64,000 bases of DNA from Seiridium cupressi (GCA_036674765.1 JARVKI010000003.1:248001-312000), one strand, 5' to 3'; counted from the first letter of the stretch, positions 46,701 through 60,066 are shown. Translations and numbers: made by a program. The notes: generated from the sequence alone by a model not told the origin.

Positions 46701-49700
46701 CCAGCTCAGTACCCTTCCACAATATTTCAGTGCCTTCAGGTCTCTCCGCTCGCTGAATTTGTCCTCGAATTTTCTGGACAAATTCCCCCCATTTCTGTGT
46801 GACTTGGAGGGCCTCATCGACATCGATGTCAGCTTCAACTCAATCGCCGAGCTGCCTGAAGAGATTGGGAGGATGCGGACACTGGAAAAGTTTGTCATGA
46901 CCAACAACAGGCTGGCAGGTGCATTACCGTCAACTTTCAGCAATCTCTCCAACCTCCGCGAACTCGACCTCAAGTTCAACACTCTTACCGCCATCGATGT
47001 CATTGCCGAGCTACCCAAGCTCGAGATTCTGTCGGCCGAACACAATAAGATCTCGCAGTTTATTGGAACCTTTGAGTGCGTGCGGAGCTTGAAACTCAAC
47101 TCAAACCCAATCACCAAGTTTGAGATCATTGGATCTCTTCCGACGTTAAAGATGCTAAATTTGTCTAACGCCCAACTTGCTAGCATTGACGGGTCATTCA
47201 ACAACATGCTGAATCTGGAGAGACTCAACCTGGATAGGAATTACTTTGTGTCACTTCCCAATCAGATTGGAAATCTCCGGAAACTTGAACACTTCAGTAT
47301 AGCTAACAACTCCGTCGGCGAATTGCCGCCAGAGATTGGCTGTTTGGCTGAACTGAGGGTTCTCGACGTAAGAGGGAACAACATGAGAAAGCTGCCCATG
47401 GAACTATGGTGGGCAAACAGGTTGGAAACATTGAATGCTTCTTCAAATGTGTTGGACGTGTTTCCCAAACCAGCATCCCGGCCACCTCAGGCACCAGGTG
47501 ATAATGGAAGCACGCCTGGAGCAAACAACAGCAAACCAATGCCCGGTCTTCTTTCGCAGACTCCCAGCACCGAGGATCTGCTACCAGACGGATCGAGAAG
47601 GCCGAGTCAGGCATCAAGCACGTTGCTTAGCGTAGGTCCGTCTCCTGTCCCTGGCGGCCCTGACCGAAAGAGCTCAGTCGTCTCCGTCTACGGCAAGGGC
47701 GGCCGCAAGACTTCCGTGGTTTCAAGGAGTACGACTGGCAGCACTAACGGTACGACCGTTGCTCCATCAGTATCCTCTAGGAAGGATTCTGGACTGTCTG
47801 GCAGATTGACAAATACTTTTGCAGGGTCGCTACGCAACCTGTATCTTGCAGACAATCAGCTTGACGACGACGCGTTTGACCAAATCACATTGCTGGGAGA
47901 ATTGCGGCTGCTGAACCTCTCGTACAATGATCTCAGTGATATGCCGCAAAGATCAATCAAGAGCTGGCCTCAGCTCGTCGAGCTCTACCTTTCAGGAAAC
48001 GATTTGACCAGTCTCCCCGTCGATGACCTCGAGGAATACAGCCTGCTGCAGGTTCTACACATCAACGGCAACAAATTCACCAATCTCCCCGCGGATATCT
48101 CCAGAGCGAAGAAGCTCGCCGTGCTAGATTGCGGAAACAACGCTCTAAAGTACAACATCTCGAACGTCCCTTACGACTGGAACTGGAATCTCAATCCGCA
48201 ACTGCGATACCTCAATCTCTCCGGAAACAAGCGGCTCGAAATCAAGCAAACTGGGTTTAGTTCGGCGTCGCAACACCGAGAGCAATACACCGACTTCAAT
48301 CGCTTGACAACACTTCGTGTCCTCGGGCTGATGGATGTCACCCTCACACAGCCCAGTATTCCGGACCAAAGTGAAGACCGGCGTGTCCGAACATCGGGAT
48401 CTCTCGCCGGGCATTTGCCGTATGGTATGGCCGATACTCTCGGCAAGAATGAACATCTGTCCACAATCGACCTCGTCGTCCCCAGATTCAACTCTTCCGA
48501 TTCGGAGACACTGTTGGGGTTGTTCGATGGCCAAGCTCTAAGCAGTGGTGGCTCTAAGATCGCCAAGTATCTACATGAGAACTTTGGTCATATCTTTGCT
48601 TTGGAGCTCAAAGCTCTGAAGACAAGGCAACATGAAACCCCCCAGGATGCTCTCCGAAGGGCCTTCCTCGTCCTCAACAAAGATCTAGTGACGATAGCGA
48701 CCTCACATGCCGAGGAACGGCCCCAGGGCACCCACCGTGGATCATCGGCTCCGATTGTTCTGAGTAAAGAAGACTTGAACTCCGGTGGCGTTGCTACGGT
48801 GGCATACCTGCAAGGGCAAGAGCTCTATGTAGCCAACGTTGGCGATTGTCAAGCGATGCTCATTCAGTCTGATGGCTCACATAGAATGCTGACTCGAAAA
48901 CACGACCCAGCCGAACCCCTCGAGCGTCAGCGCATCCGAGATGCTGGCGGTTGGGTCTCTCGCCAGGGCAAATTGAATGATCTGTTAGAAGTGTCACGGG
49001 CATTTGGCTATGTTGACTTGATGCCTGCTGTACAAGCAGCACCGCATGTCACGCAGGTTTCTATCACCCCGCAGGATGAGACTATCCTTATTGCTACCAA
49101 AGATCTCTGGGAGTACCTCACTCCTGGACTGGTGGTAGACGTTGCACGGTCAGAACGAGGCGAGCTTATGCGCGCTTCATCCAAACTGAGAGACCTAGCC
49201 ATGGCCTACGGTGCCTCGGGAAAGATCATGGTCATGCTACTCAGTGTCTCCGACCTAAAGCGCCGGCAGGAGAGGTCAGCACGTTTGCATAGAGGCCAGA
49301 GCATGTCGCTCTATCCATCCGGTGTTCCAGACGAGTTCCAGTACCCGGCCAAGCGAGGCAGGAAAGCCAAGGGAGAGGTACTGGACTCAACCCTCCATCG
49401 ACTCGAGGCAGAGGTCCCTGCCCCAACGGAGAAGCCTTCCATCGTCTTCACCGATATCAAGAACTCGACGAACCTATGGGAAATGTACCCATCTGCCATG
49501 AGGTCAGCCATCAAGCTCCACAACGAAGTCATGCGACGCCAACTTCGAAGAATTGGAGGATACGAAGTAAAAACTGAAGGGGATGCTTTCATGGTTTCCT
49601 TCCCGACGGCAACCTCAGCTCTACTGTGGTGTTTCGCCATCCAGACGGAACTCCTCAAGGTCAATTGGCCAGCAGAGATACTTAACTCGGTTACCTGTCA

Positions 49701-50655
49701 GGACGTGTTTGACAAAGAGAACAACCTCATATTCAAGGGTCTGTCTGTGAGAATGGGTATTCATTATGGTGAACCCGTAGCCGAGATCGATCCAGTCACT
49801 CGCCGTATGGACTACTTCGGTCCAATGGTCAACAAGGCTTCTCGTATCTCCGCCGTTGCCGATGGCGGACAGATTACGGTGTCGGCCGACTTCATTTCCG
49901 AGATTCAGCGCTGTCTTGAGACGTATCAGGAGAACGAGCGCAACGGCTCCAGGGTCACCGAGGATACTTTCGATGAAGATTCGGGGGCGACACAGATTCG
50001 TAGAGAGCTTCGGTCGCTCAGCTCTCAGGGCTTTGAGGTCAAGGAAATGGGTGAGAAGAAGCTGAAGGGTCTTGAAAACCCAGAGTACGTCTATGCGTTG
50101 TATCCGCACGCGCTCGCTGGCCGTATTGAGCACCACAACCAAGATGCCCATCCTGTCGTCGACAAGCCGGCAACTCTCCAGCCCGGCAGCGAACTTGGGT
50201 TCGAACCTGAGATGATATGGTCTCTGTGGAAGGTTTCCCTGCGCCTGGAGATGTTATGCAGCACACTCGAGGAAGTCTCTGGAAGGGGGTTGCAGCCTCC
50301 CGAGACGGAACTTCTAGAGAGGATGAAACAGCGCGGTGGCGAAGTCACTGAGCGGTTCTTGTTCAATTTCATGGAACACCAAGTGAGCCGTATCGAGGTA
50401 AGCCCTGCAGCGCACGTGTTATCTCACGTCACCTTGCTAACCACCATCCCGTAGACTTGCGTTACCACACTGACCATCCGGCACTTGGCTGCCGGTGGAG
50501 GCCAGATCTCTCAGCTTGATGATCTCAGAGCCCCCATGCCAGCAGTACTCGATGAAATTGCGCAGCAACTGAGACTTCTCGATTTGTATAAGGCTAAATA
50601 CGGCCACTTGGGCGAGATCGAGGAACTTGATGGCAGTGACACAGAAATGGAGTAG
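43756..50655 (+). CDS. Adenylate cyclase (fungal CYR1/CR-1/MAC1 type)
   Basis: Exons 43756-43931, 44343-50397 and 50455-50655 give 2,143 residues, with introns of 411 and 57 bp. The order is: a Ser/Pro-rich disordered N-terminus; a Ras-association domain at about 620-715 (HCIRVFRADGTFATIQLP); leucine-rich repeats at about 740-1365, interrupted by a Ser-rich insert near 1100-1215; a PP2C-like domain at about 1410-1700 with a degenerate LFDGQ in place of the usual DGH; and a class III cyclase domain at about 1755-1945. The cyclase domain keeps VFTDIKNSTNLWEMYP (first metal Asp), KTEGDAFMVSFP (substrate Lys and Asp region) and YFGPMVNKASRI. A C-terminal helix region follows (EIAQQLRLLDLYKAKYG). 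It makes cAMP from ATP under Ras/G-protein control, upstream of PKA. All key cyclase residues visible to me are present. It is peripheral to membranes, with no membrane segment seen. Confidence 0.98.
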
Positions 50656-53600
50656 CTGAGCGCTACCCCCCTTCGGCGCCATACCTAATCAGCCTTCGGA
50701 GTATACCATGCCCCCTCACAGTTTAGTCCTTGCTTTACGATACCTCCTTTCGCCATTGTTTTGTTCGAGCCACTCGGTTCGAATATATACCTACCAACAT
50801 TGTAATGTGCTACGAATAGGATTCGAGCGTTTTCATGAGAGTTGTACTGCTTTTTACCGGCGTAATGGTGATCCGGCTATCACCAGCACTACGCTAGGGG
50901 TGGCTCCGGCGCCCAGCGTATTTTATTGGGGGAGGGAAGCAAATGTTGCATGGCGATTCACCAGTTGGCTACAGAACAAAAGAATCTCGGCTGATTTGCA
51001 TTTATCTGGTCTTTGGCATATGTATGCCTGGGTAAACCTAATAAGCGTCCGAAGTCCTCCGGGATTGCTCGACGACTTTCGCAGCAGGGTTACCTGGCAG
51101 GGGTCTTCACAAGAGCACACGAGCATTTAGCTCAGATGGGCAGAGCCTCGCTGAACTCGGTGTTTTGCCGGAAGGTGGGACTCAAAGTATTGTTACAATT
51201 ATTATTGCTATCGCATTGACGGGATAAAGCTGGGGCGAACGAGGGTTGACAGGAGGAAACAACGACGGAATGAATGTGCATAGTCGCGCCAACGTCATGC
51301 TGTAACGAGCAGCTACACAAACATTGAATTGATAGCATGAACTACTAAATGCTCGTTCACCTGTGAGAAGAGAGTTGTTCGTTTCTTATGTGCTAATCAG
51401 ATCAAAGTAGATGCAGATCAGCATATGCTGACAAGACGCAGAGGCCGTACTTATCCTCTAGATCATCTAACCTAGTGGCCTGAGTTTCCAATCGCTGGCA
51501 GATAGCAAGTCTTGATTATGGAAGACGCAAGACCAGGTTGATGTTGTCTTGCTCTAATTCTTCGACATTGCTCCTCTACAGCGCAACATGACGTTTCAGC
51601 AAAACCTGACGTTGAACAACTGGCTTATACTTCAAAATCCTTATGAGGATCTGAATGCTAGTAAGAATCAAGAAAATATCCTCTCTATGAATTCTGAAGG
51701 TCAATTACAAGCCACACCATCAGCCAAAAATGCTTGACATGACAAAATTAATTAAAAAGGAATATCAGGGAGGCGAACCAGCAGCCTGACAAAAGTCACC
51801 AAAGTTGCTGGCAGAATAGTGAGCTGAATATCCTCGAGAGACTTATGTTAGTTTTATGTTCTCCAATAACCTATAATCGAAGAGCCACTTGATTCCATTA
51901 GGTAGGGTTATGCATCTAGACTTCGCCAGCTAGTAGGTCCGCTAATCGTGAACATCTATCATTCTAGCCGCCCCTGAATGGCTCTCAACCCTCTCGTCGC
52001 GGGCTGTTAAGCGTACAATCAATACAATGCTTGCTGTTCCTTGACTGTAAATTTCCTTTACAAACTTTCGCTCTGGAAGACTGGAAAAAAGTGTCTCAAT
52101 GTAATGGCAGAAGATGATGGCTTTACTGAACTTAGTAATTATGTAATTATTACCGGGTCATCATAAATTTGGCCGAGGCCTTTACATCTAGATATGCAGA
52201 CCGGAGACGACGAGCATATGGTTTATACACCTCAGGCCAGCATGGCTGGTTTTGCGTACGATTTCGGGGGGGATCAATCTTTCGCTGTGGCTGTCTAACT
52301 CCTGGAACAGAAACATCAGAGCACTGCGTAGGCCCACCAGCTCTAGAACTCTCGGTAATTTGACCTCATGTCTAGGGACATTACCGTATCGTCCGACAGA
52401 CAATCTTTGCTACACTACTCTGCATACACGGTCATCGCACAATCTATTTATTCTCTTCGTTCTCGTCTATTCTAGCGTACTAAAAATAGGCCTCGCACAA
52501 TCTATATGTGTTAAGCTTGGCCATTGTTACAGGTTCTTATTGGTCGAGGAAGCAAATTAGAAACATGGCTCTGGCAGAAGAGATATTTCCCAACAGCTGG
52601 GGTGTTGGATTCAGAAGCTTCATGTAAGACGAGGAAACTATACAATTGCCACTTACTTTTCGCAGGTGATTAGCAACATCTCGAGATAACTAGACACTAA
52701 TGGGTGCAAGTTCGGCTAGGCGCTGTTATATCCCACTAATCATATCTTTCAGTCTTTATCCTTGCAAGAGGGCATGAAGGGAGGGATGAATTATTCAAGA
52801 AGAAAACAGCCATATCAGTGGTCCATCCGGTATTCTATTGCATATCCAACGTTCCCGCCAGGTCGTCCAAAGCTCCTTTATTCACAATAACCTCAGCAAC
52901 AATGAGCTGCCATGGCGCGGCAAGTTGAGTACGTGCAGTGTCGAATGCTGGGCTGTACACAAGGATTGGGGCTTGTTATCAGGACACCTGTGGTCCGTTA
53001 AAACTAAGTGTTATCCTGACACGTCTAATTGGTCTGGAAGCATCGGGCATTTATTCCTGTTGGCTGACGACCAAACCAAAGCCGGATAGTCATTTGGGAC
53101 GGGCGCCGGCCTTGTAGGGCGTCAGATCGTCGATGAACCATAAGACAGGCGCGTATAGACCGTTTCTTTTCTTTCCGGAGGGATGAACCTTGGGAGCAAA
53201 AGGCTCGGACAAGGGTCACCTCTGGTACGCGGAATGGGGGTTGGCGTTGTATCGTGAGCTGACAAACGATAGCCCAAGTTTCAGGTGTAGTGCTATAATG
53301 AGCAGTGCATTAGTCTCATGGGGTTCCGAGCAAAGGCTGCCACAATTGGTCACCGGTAGTTGCACATAAGTCTTTCCGCCCTGAAACCCCATCGGCTTAT
53401 GCAACTGAGTGTGGATAGGAGGAGCATTGCTTCTTCATCGTCATGGCCGCTGGCAGGGTTCCACGCAGCTGTGTAAGGTAACCTAGTGCTAGTACATCAG
53501 GGCGGGAAACCCGACCAGACCCCCGCGGCACCGAAGCGTCGTCTCTTGTGGTGCGCATGCGATGCGATGCCATGCCATGCCATGTCATGCGCGGCCAGCT

Positions 53601-56284
53601 TTACCTAATTTCTTCACCGTTGTGCCACATCTGACTGCGTGTGACGCCACCCCCATCCGGCCGCACAAATAGCGCTGGCTTGGCAAGATCTATCCAGTTC
53701 TGCAATACCCAAATTGAAGACCAGGGGGCAGCATTCCATTGCCGCCGAAGTGCCGCCCACGCCCCGATCTATATTTGTCACCGGTTCGCGGCGGCGCGTT
53801 GTCTGCTTTCTTCTTCCTTGCTCCGAGGCGAGCAGAAAGCGCAGAGGACGGTGGGGGTGATTGGAGGGGGAGTGGTTGGATGAGTCTCTATTGTATGCAG
53901 CTGGTGGATGATGGGGAAGCATGCCGGCCGCGGATCCATTGCGACAGGGGTGATGCCGGTCGGCGCTGGCTTCCAGAAGGCTTCTAGCTTCTCCTCAATG
54001 TACAATATGCCAGGTGCTTCGAGGTATGGAGTGCTGGAGGCTTACCGGGCTGTGGAGCGATAACTTCCCGGCCGACCGACCCTGTCCAGGGCTGCTAGGG
54101 TACCGCACATTAGACAGATGACTTGCGTGCAGCTGATCCACCATCACGTCCTGACCAGAGAGCGAAAAGTCCACGCATGCCGTATCCTGCGCCTCTTGCG
54201 CGATAACAGTACCGAGGGACTTGTTACGGGTGCAACCGGCTAGGGTCCGGTCGAGTCCTTTTCTGGGCGGGCGCTGCTTCCGTAGGGCGGGAGCGGAACG
54301 TGTCCATGGTAGAGAACAATGGCCGTCATCTGATCCTGTCGATCAGCAAGGACCCGTTAAGCTAGCATCGGAAGATTACGACAAGTTCGATGTACACCGG
54401 ATCCAATGACATCGCGGCCGCGGTGCTACGTTGCCTGCCGGGATTGGAGAAAGAAACTCGGCTTTTCGCAAGACACTTGAGTAGGTACCTAGGTAGGCAG
54501 TGAACAGTGGAAAGCGGAAAAGCAGGTTTGACATGCACCTGCACGGAACGGGAGCAATTGTAAATAGCCTGCGCGTCAGTCGATTCACCGCCTAGGCCAC
54601 TGGAGATCCATTGACGTTTTCCATGAGTGCAACAAACAAAGGCCCTCACGAGAAACCTGGCTACGTACCTGATTAAGCATTGACTCGGGTACAGCATCCC
54701 TGTTAAGGTTTGACTCTGCAGGACCACCCCGTTCGACCCAAGAATCCCTGGCTTCGTCCGTGGGCACGCCCAAAGCAGACCACGGTCATTAACACATTTC
54801 GAAGACTGAGCCGTTCTGTGCAACCCGGGTCCAGTTTCCCGGTAGCACAGCGCCCTTCCTCTCCCCCAAGCTCTCTCTTTTGCCCTCGCCAGTGCTATGT
54901 AGCTATGGCATGGGACCGGTGTAACCCCCAGTCTGACCAAGAAGGGGTGGCACGCACTCTTGCCCGCCGTTCCTGTCCACGGTGAGGCTGTGCGGGTGCA
55001 CAAAGTCAGCAATTGGAGAATGGCAGAGAGTTTAGAGTATTACGTGGAGATGGTAGCGGCAGATCTCCTAGGGGTGGCATGGTTCCTGACCTGGAGCATG
55101 CACAAGTCAACCTAGGATGATGTTAGGCAGAGGTGGGTAAGCAGGCGCCAAGCGCCAAGTACCGCAGTATAGGCGTGCTGCCAACCTGACCGGCTTCGAT
55201 GACAGCACCCTCAGCATCGCCAGAGCACACCCCCTTTTTTTGCGGCGGCACAACCCACTAGGATGGCATCCATCTGTCATGTATGTCTTGTCTCCCCTTC
55301 CTCCCTTCTTCACCGTGAACCCCCATGTGGCTAGGCGCAGTCGGACAAGCCCAATCTCGAGCGCGTGGATGGAAAAATCGCGCAACGCGGCCGCCTTTTT
55401 CTACTTGCGCGCGCGCTCCCACCACGTGTTCTTATTCAGGGCTTGCGTTGCATGCACCGTACAGCGGCTCCATCGCCTTGCTTACATGACGACCGCCATA
55501 TGGGAATCGGAACGCCAGGGGTTTGGGTTCTGCTTGCTAGCGCATCGCCCGTATGGGGTAGAGACACGGCACAAGGATCTATCGGGCCTGACCTGGGTGA
55601 CTAATGGGGGGCATCTCGCTCGACTTCTTGTGCCTGCCACCGTGGACGTTCCCCAGCGCCGTCCAAACCAGCACTGGGTAATTGGCCTCAAAAGCTCGAG
55701 CTCGAGCTCAAGTCCTAGCTTTAGCTTCTTCAGATGCATATTCGACTTGCTGCACCGCAGCCATGATTGGAGCGGTCCGTCAGTCAAGTGATGGCCATAG
55801 TTTTGCCAGGATCTGCAGTGCATGCACGTCTGCCCTGTGGCTCTTCAGTACATACATGCATGGTGAAAGAGCAAGGAAAAAGAAAAGTAATGTTATGCAG
55901 CACTATTCGTACTTTTCCCTCCAAACATACTTAAAACCACGAAGCACACCTCCACTCACTCGCTTCCTCGCTCATCCCATCTATTCCTAAGGCCGTCTCA
56001 GTCAAACTGAACCCATCTCTCTTGTCTTTGCTGTGCCACGCAGAGTATGCACTCTTGACCTCTCCCCCCCCTCCCTACCCGCGCAACATCGAACAACAGC
56101 TGAAAGCGAAGGGATCGTGTGCCAGCCGAGCCGCTTGCTGCTGAAATTATTCATCAACTGCCAGTTTCCCTCCCACCAGCCATTAGGAGTGACATATGCA
56201 CGTTCGCCAACACTAGTCGTTCTCACGTCCCTTATCTGAACTTGTATCCCCCACCAAAGACCATACGGAAAGACTCCCCCCGTA
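50656..56284. other. Long gene-free region
   Basis: About 5.6 kb with no supportable gene. The first half (51.3-53 kb) is AT-richer, the second GC-richer. It includes a tRNA-like A-box at about 51,125 without a full cloverleaf, an ATGCC-type tract at about 53,557-53,591, and repeated GAGCTC near 55,694-55,712. CT-rich DNA at 56,050-56,090 probably belongs to the leader of the ORF at 56,285. No transposase or polymerase motif was recognised. Confidence 0.5.
53557..53591 (+). repeat. Short ATGC(G/C) pentanucleotide tract
   Basis: Seven imperfect units of the type GATGC, CATGC and CATGT in tandem within a gene-free region. Confidence 0.8.
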
Positions 56285-56974
56285 ATGTCGGACAACATTT
56301 CGGTTGTTGCACGGGTGGTTCCGGAGCGCAAACATACTCGATCACGCCCACCCTCTCTCAACCAGAAGAACTTCTCCTCGACCCAAGCCGACGGGCCGGC
56401 CAACGAGCCAACGCCCCCGACTCCTCGAGCCAGCCCTTGCCCCTCCGTGGCCAGCATCGAACATGACCTCAGGGACCTGGTCATGAGCGAGGATGCCGCG
56501 CCAGTTGCGAAATACCCCCCATCCCTTGACACCGACAGCACCATGTCGGCCGGGGGTTACACCATCACAAACCAAGACCTGAAGCATCGGGCCGAGTTCA
56601 TAAAACTCATAGACTGGCAACTCAAGGACCACTCGGCTGCGCAGCGCCAGTCCTTGACCGAGTTGGCTCTGCATGCTCTCGACTATGGGAACAGTGCCCA
56701 CGGTTACCACCGTGACTTGGCCGGGTGGTGCAAGGACGGGGACATATTTATTCGAGACGATCCTCGTGTACAGCTGACCGGCTCTATGCTCATGCCTCAA
56801 CGGGCCAGGAGTCGGGCCACGGACCAGACAGGCTCTTCTTGGAGCATGCTTTCTGATGCTTGCGCATCATCCCTATCCGATGATACCGCTGGCGATGTCA
56901 GTGGCACAGGCGCCGCCTTCTTTGATGTGCCGAGGCCCTTCCTGGACGAGGACATGGACTTGCTGGGAGCTTAA
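56285..56974 (+). CDS. Hypothetical protein, 229 residues
   Basis: A single exon starting MSDNISVVARVVPERKHTRS. The first 80 residues are Pro/Ser/Thr-rich and probably disordered. The middle (about residues 90-170) looks folded and helical, with TNQDLKHRAEFIKLIDWQLK, LTELALHALDYGNSAHGYHR and DLAGWCKDGDIFIRDDP. The tail is acidic and ends DEDMDLLGA. There is no signal peptide or membrane segment. I do not recognise a family. CT-rich DNA just upstream and codon-like composition support a real gene. Confidence 0.68.
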   Translation: MSDNISVVARVVPERKHTRSRPPSLNQKNFSSTQADGPANEPTPPTPRASPCPSVASIEHDLRDLVMSEDAAPVAKYPPSLDTDSTMSAGGYTITNQDLKHRAEFIKLIDWQLKDHSAAQRQSLTELALHALDYGNSAHGYHRDLAGWCKDGDIFIRDDPRVQLTGSMLMPQRARSRATDQTGSSWSMLSDACASSLSDDTAGDVSGTGAAFFDVPRPFLDEDMDLLGA

Positions 56975-58159
56975 TGTGATTACATGATGTGATGATAGTC
57001 GGTATATGTCTTGCGCGGAGTTTCTGGGTATTCAAAAGGTCGTGATTCGGTATGGATGGTGTTGTGTTTGCCACCCCTCATTTTTCCGAGCTAGCTGTTG
57101 CTCATGCCAGTCCCTTGTTTCATGTTCATCTTTTCAAACGCTATCCCTTAGGTCTAGCGATGCCATTTCCTGTTATTGGTTACAAAAACGGAAAAGGCAT
57201 ATTTTGTTGGTATAGACTCTCCCGTTAGGGAATATAGCATGGTGGGTCATTTGCTTAGTGATCCACCTTGCTTATAGACGGAGCCATGGCTGCTGAATGG
57301 TATTCGGACTACTGGGAAAAACCAATGCAACTTTACTTTGGCACTTTGCCACTATTCTTCGAGGCTTTGGCCTTCTGCTAGCCGGACTTCTGGTCAAGAA
57401 AATGAAAGACGGCTACTGCCAGGAACGCCGGCTCGTGACACTCCAGCCGAAACATGACTTAATGGCATTGCGACCATGACCGGCATTGGTGTGCCACGTT
57501 CGCAGCCCTACAGCCCCCTGGATGTCTCTCCAGCCCCCAGCGCATCTACAGACCATGGGAACCGCCACTGGCGTTGTGCTCACCTTAATCACTCACCGGC
57601 GCTACACACCTCCATCCTATCGAGTCAACACTCCCGCACTCTTGTCCACGCGACGCTGATCCGACGTGGGTATAAGGGACGCATCTCATAATGCGGGGTC
57701 GCGCAGTGCGTTACTCCAATATCAGAGTTGCATCGACGTTCTCCAACTTTGGATATTGATTTCCCCGTCCGTCGACGACTGCTAACGTGCAAAGAGATGC
57801 AATAATGATCCTTGGAATCGACGGGCGGTAGAACCCACAGTCTAGGCGACGTGACCTCATCCGGCACCAGCATCAGCATTTCCCATTTAGCCTATAGTCG
57901 CTAGCTCAATGGTCGGAGCCCCACGTAGTTCCCAGCTTTGGGGAGAGCTGCAGCTAGAGAATCGTCATGTAGCACCAAAAGCTTCAAACCGGGAATATGG
58001 AGCTCGTCATGGCCTGTGTAAAGCTTTGTACATGGGAATTGAGGAGATATATAGGTCGCTAAGAACCTGTGGTCTTTTGGGCGAGAGAGCTGGGTCCTGC
58101 TCGCACGTGGTGGTGCGGTCTCGAATATGGTCGTGATGTAAGAGTCGAATTGCAGCGCC
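56975..58159. other. Intergenic
   Basis: The 3' flank of the hypothetical gene and the upstream region of the SGNH hydrolase remnant. A tRNA-like A-box at about 57,903 does not extend to a cloverleaf. No gene is supported. Confidence 0.5.
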
Positions 58160-59543
58160 ATGGCACCGCTTCGACTTGTCGTGACGATGATCGTCTTACT
58201 GTTCATGAGCGCATTGGCACTTGCCAAGTGTGAGAGTCACGGCCAAAACAAGGGAAACTGGGTCGACATATGGGCCTCGATGCCGCAGCTCACGGAGCCG
58301 GCCAACCTGCCCCCGGAGCCTTTTGTAAGGAAGAAGATGTTGCACCTGCATCGAAGACCCCAGCCATGGACAGAAGACTGACAATGGCAACTTACAGAAC
58401 GATACCGGCGTGGTGTTCCATAATTCCACCATTCGACAGACCATCCGGGTCACTCTGCCGGCCCAAACACTCCGTCTGGAAATCTCCAATGCCTTTGGCG
58501 GCTCCGACTTGCCCATCACATCGGCGTCGATCGCCATGGCTCTCAACGGCTCCGCGGGCACCTCAGCCATCGACTCGTCTACGATCCAGCCCCTGACGTT
58601 CTCTGGCGGACACACCAACTACACCATCCCACGAGGCGCACTTGTAGTGTCGGATCCGATGTTCGATTTCCCGGTAACGACGGGCTTGATCGTGGCCATC
58701 TCGCTGTACCTAGCGGACGGCCAGACGACGGACAGCATCACCTCGCACCCAGGGAGCCGGACGACGTCGTTTTTCGTGCGCGGAAACAGCGTCAAGGCCC
58801 CGGATCTCGAGATCGACGGCTCAAGCACCCAAAAGGCAGACCACTGAAATTTCATTTCGACCCTGTCGGCCTATGTTCCCCTCCCGCCGTCTCCAAACTC
58901 GGTCTCGGGCGCTTTGGCGATAGTTGGGGATAGTATAACTGACGGCCGGGGTAGTACCACGAACCTCAACGACCGCTGGCCGGATGTCCTGTCCACTCGC
59001 TTGCAACCGCAGCTTTCTACATCCTCCATCTCGGTCCTCAACCTCGCTGCTGGCGGGATTCAGGTCCTGTACGATGGCCCGGGGCCCAACGCGCTCTCGC
59101 GCGTCGACCGGGACGTATTGTCTGCTAACGGCGTCAAGTACGTGCTCGTCTTCGAGGGCGTAAACGACATCGGGACGGCGGCAGTGGACCCAGCGAGCCA
59201 GCAGAACGTGGGCACCCGACTGATCGCTGCCTATGGGCAGATGATCACCTGGGTCCACGCGAAAGGGATCCCGATCTTCGGGGCAACCATCATGCCGTTC
59301 AGCGGGCCGGGTCAGACATACTCTGACCCCGAGCGGGAGAGGACGCGGCACCGAGTGAACACGTGGATCAGGGAGTGAGGAGAGTTCGACGCCGTGGTAG
59401 ACTTCGATGAGGCAGTCCGCAATGGGACACAGCCGGATCAGCTGGCGGACGAATACAATGTCGGTGACTACCTACACTTGAATCCGCCGGGGTACGAAGT
59501 TATGGGCGGTGCGGTGGACGTTGGAACTATTTCACCAGTATAA
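58160..59543 (+). pseudogene. Secreted SGNH/GDSL hydrolase with two in-frame stops
   Basis: Exon 1 is 58160-58324 and begins with a clear signal peptide (hydrophobic residues 4-22). A 73-bp intron with a GACTGAC branch site joins it in phase to an exon running to a stop at 59541-59543. Family signatures are present in order: an N-terminal beta domain (GVVFHNSTIRQTIRVTLP), block I with the nucleophile Ser in AIVGDSITDGRGSTT, block III-like FEGVNDIG, and block V with the catalytic His in YLHLNPPGYEVM. The reading frame is continuous and full length (about 436 codons) but interrupted by TGA at 58845-58847 and TGA at 59376-59378. Either stop removes the catalytic His, and the first also removes the nucleophile. 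The intact frame elsewhere suggests recent inactivation. Sequencing error or stop-codon readthrough are alternatives. Confidence 0.85.
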
Positions 59544-60066
59544 AGATGAAGTTTAAAGAATCTTGTGATATGGTCACGACTTGAGAGGAGCAAAAAAATT
59601 GAAAACTGTGCATCGGGTTCCCCATGACGCATACATCGATGCCCAATAACGCTCGTCTTGATCTAGTGCTAGCAAATGTGTAAGGGCATTCATTCGCAGC
59701 GAATGGCTGCGCGACAGGGGAACTGGGCGCATTGATTGGCCTTGCAATTGAAGCAATAAGACAAGAGCATGATGTGGCTGTGGAGACAAAACGTCTGAGA
59801 GTCGAGAACGGACCATCAGCTTCAGGGAGATATGGAAGGAAAAAGAAAAAAAGGCCTGGGCGGCTATAAAAGCCTACGGACGGAATATTTGATTCTTAGA
59901 ACGCCAGCCACTTAACTCCGTAAAACTATATGCGCAAAACCCGGCCATAGGACCCCAAATGCATTTGTCATCTCCTATTATGTCGGCTTGCCATGGCTGA
60001 CGCAATAGTCGGTGAAGTCATGTAATCCATTTCACGCGACTTGGCAGTTCCTCGGCGCAGTACCAC
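59544..60066. other. Intergenic between convergent genes
   Basis: The 3' flanks of the SGNH remnant (+) and ERB1 (-). No gene is supported. Confidence 0.5.

Noticed and set aside
51120..51200. tRNA-like sequence with a strong A-box (TTAGCTCAGATGGGCAGAGC)
   Set aside because: The anticodon stem does not pair, and neither a matching acceptor stem nor a good B-box was found at the right distance.
57893..57990. A-box match TAGCTCAATGG suggesting a tRNA
   Set aside because: No acceptor stem pairing and no B-box at the expected spacing; a weak TTCAAACC lies too far downstream.
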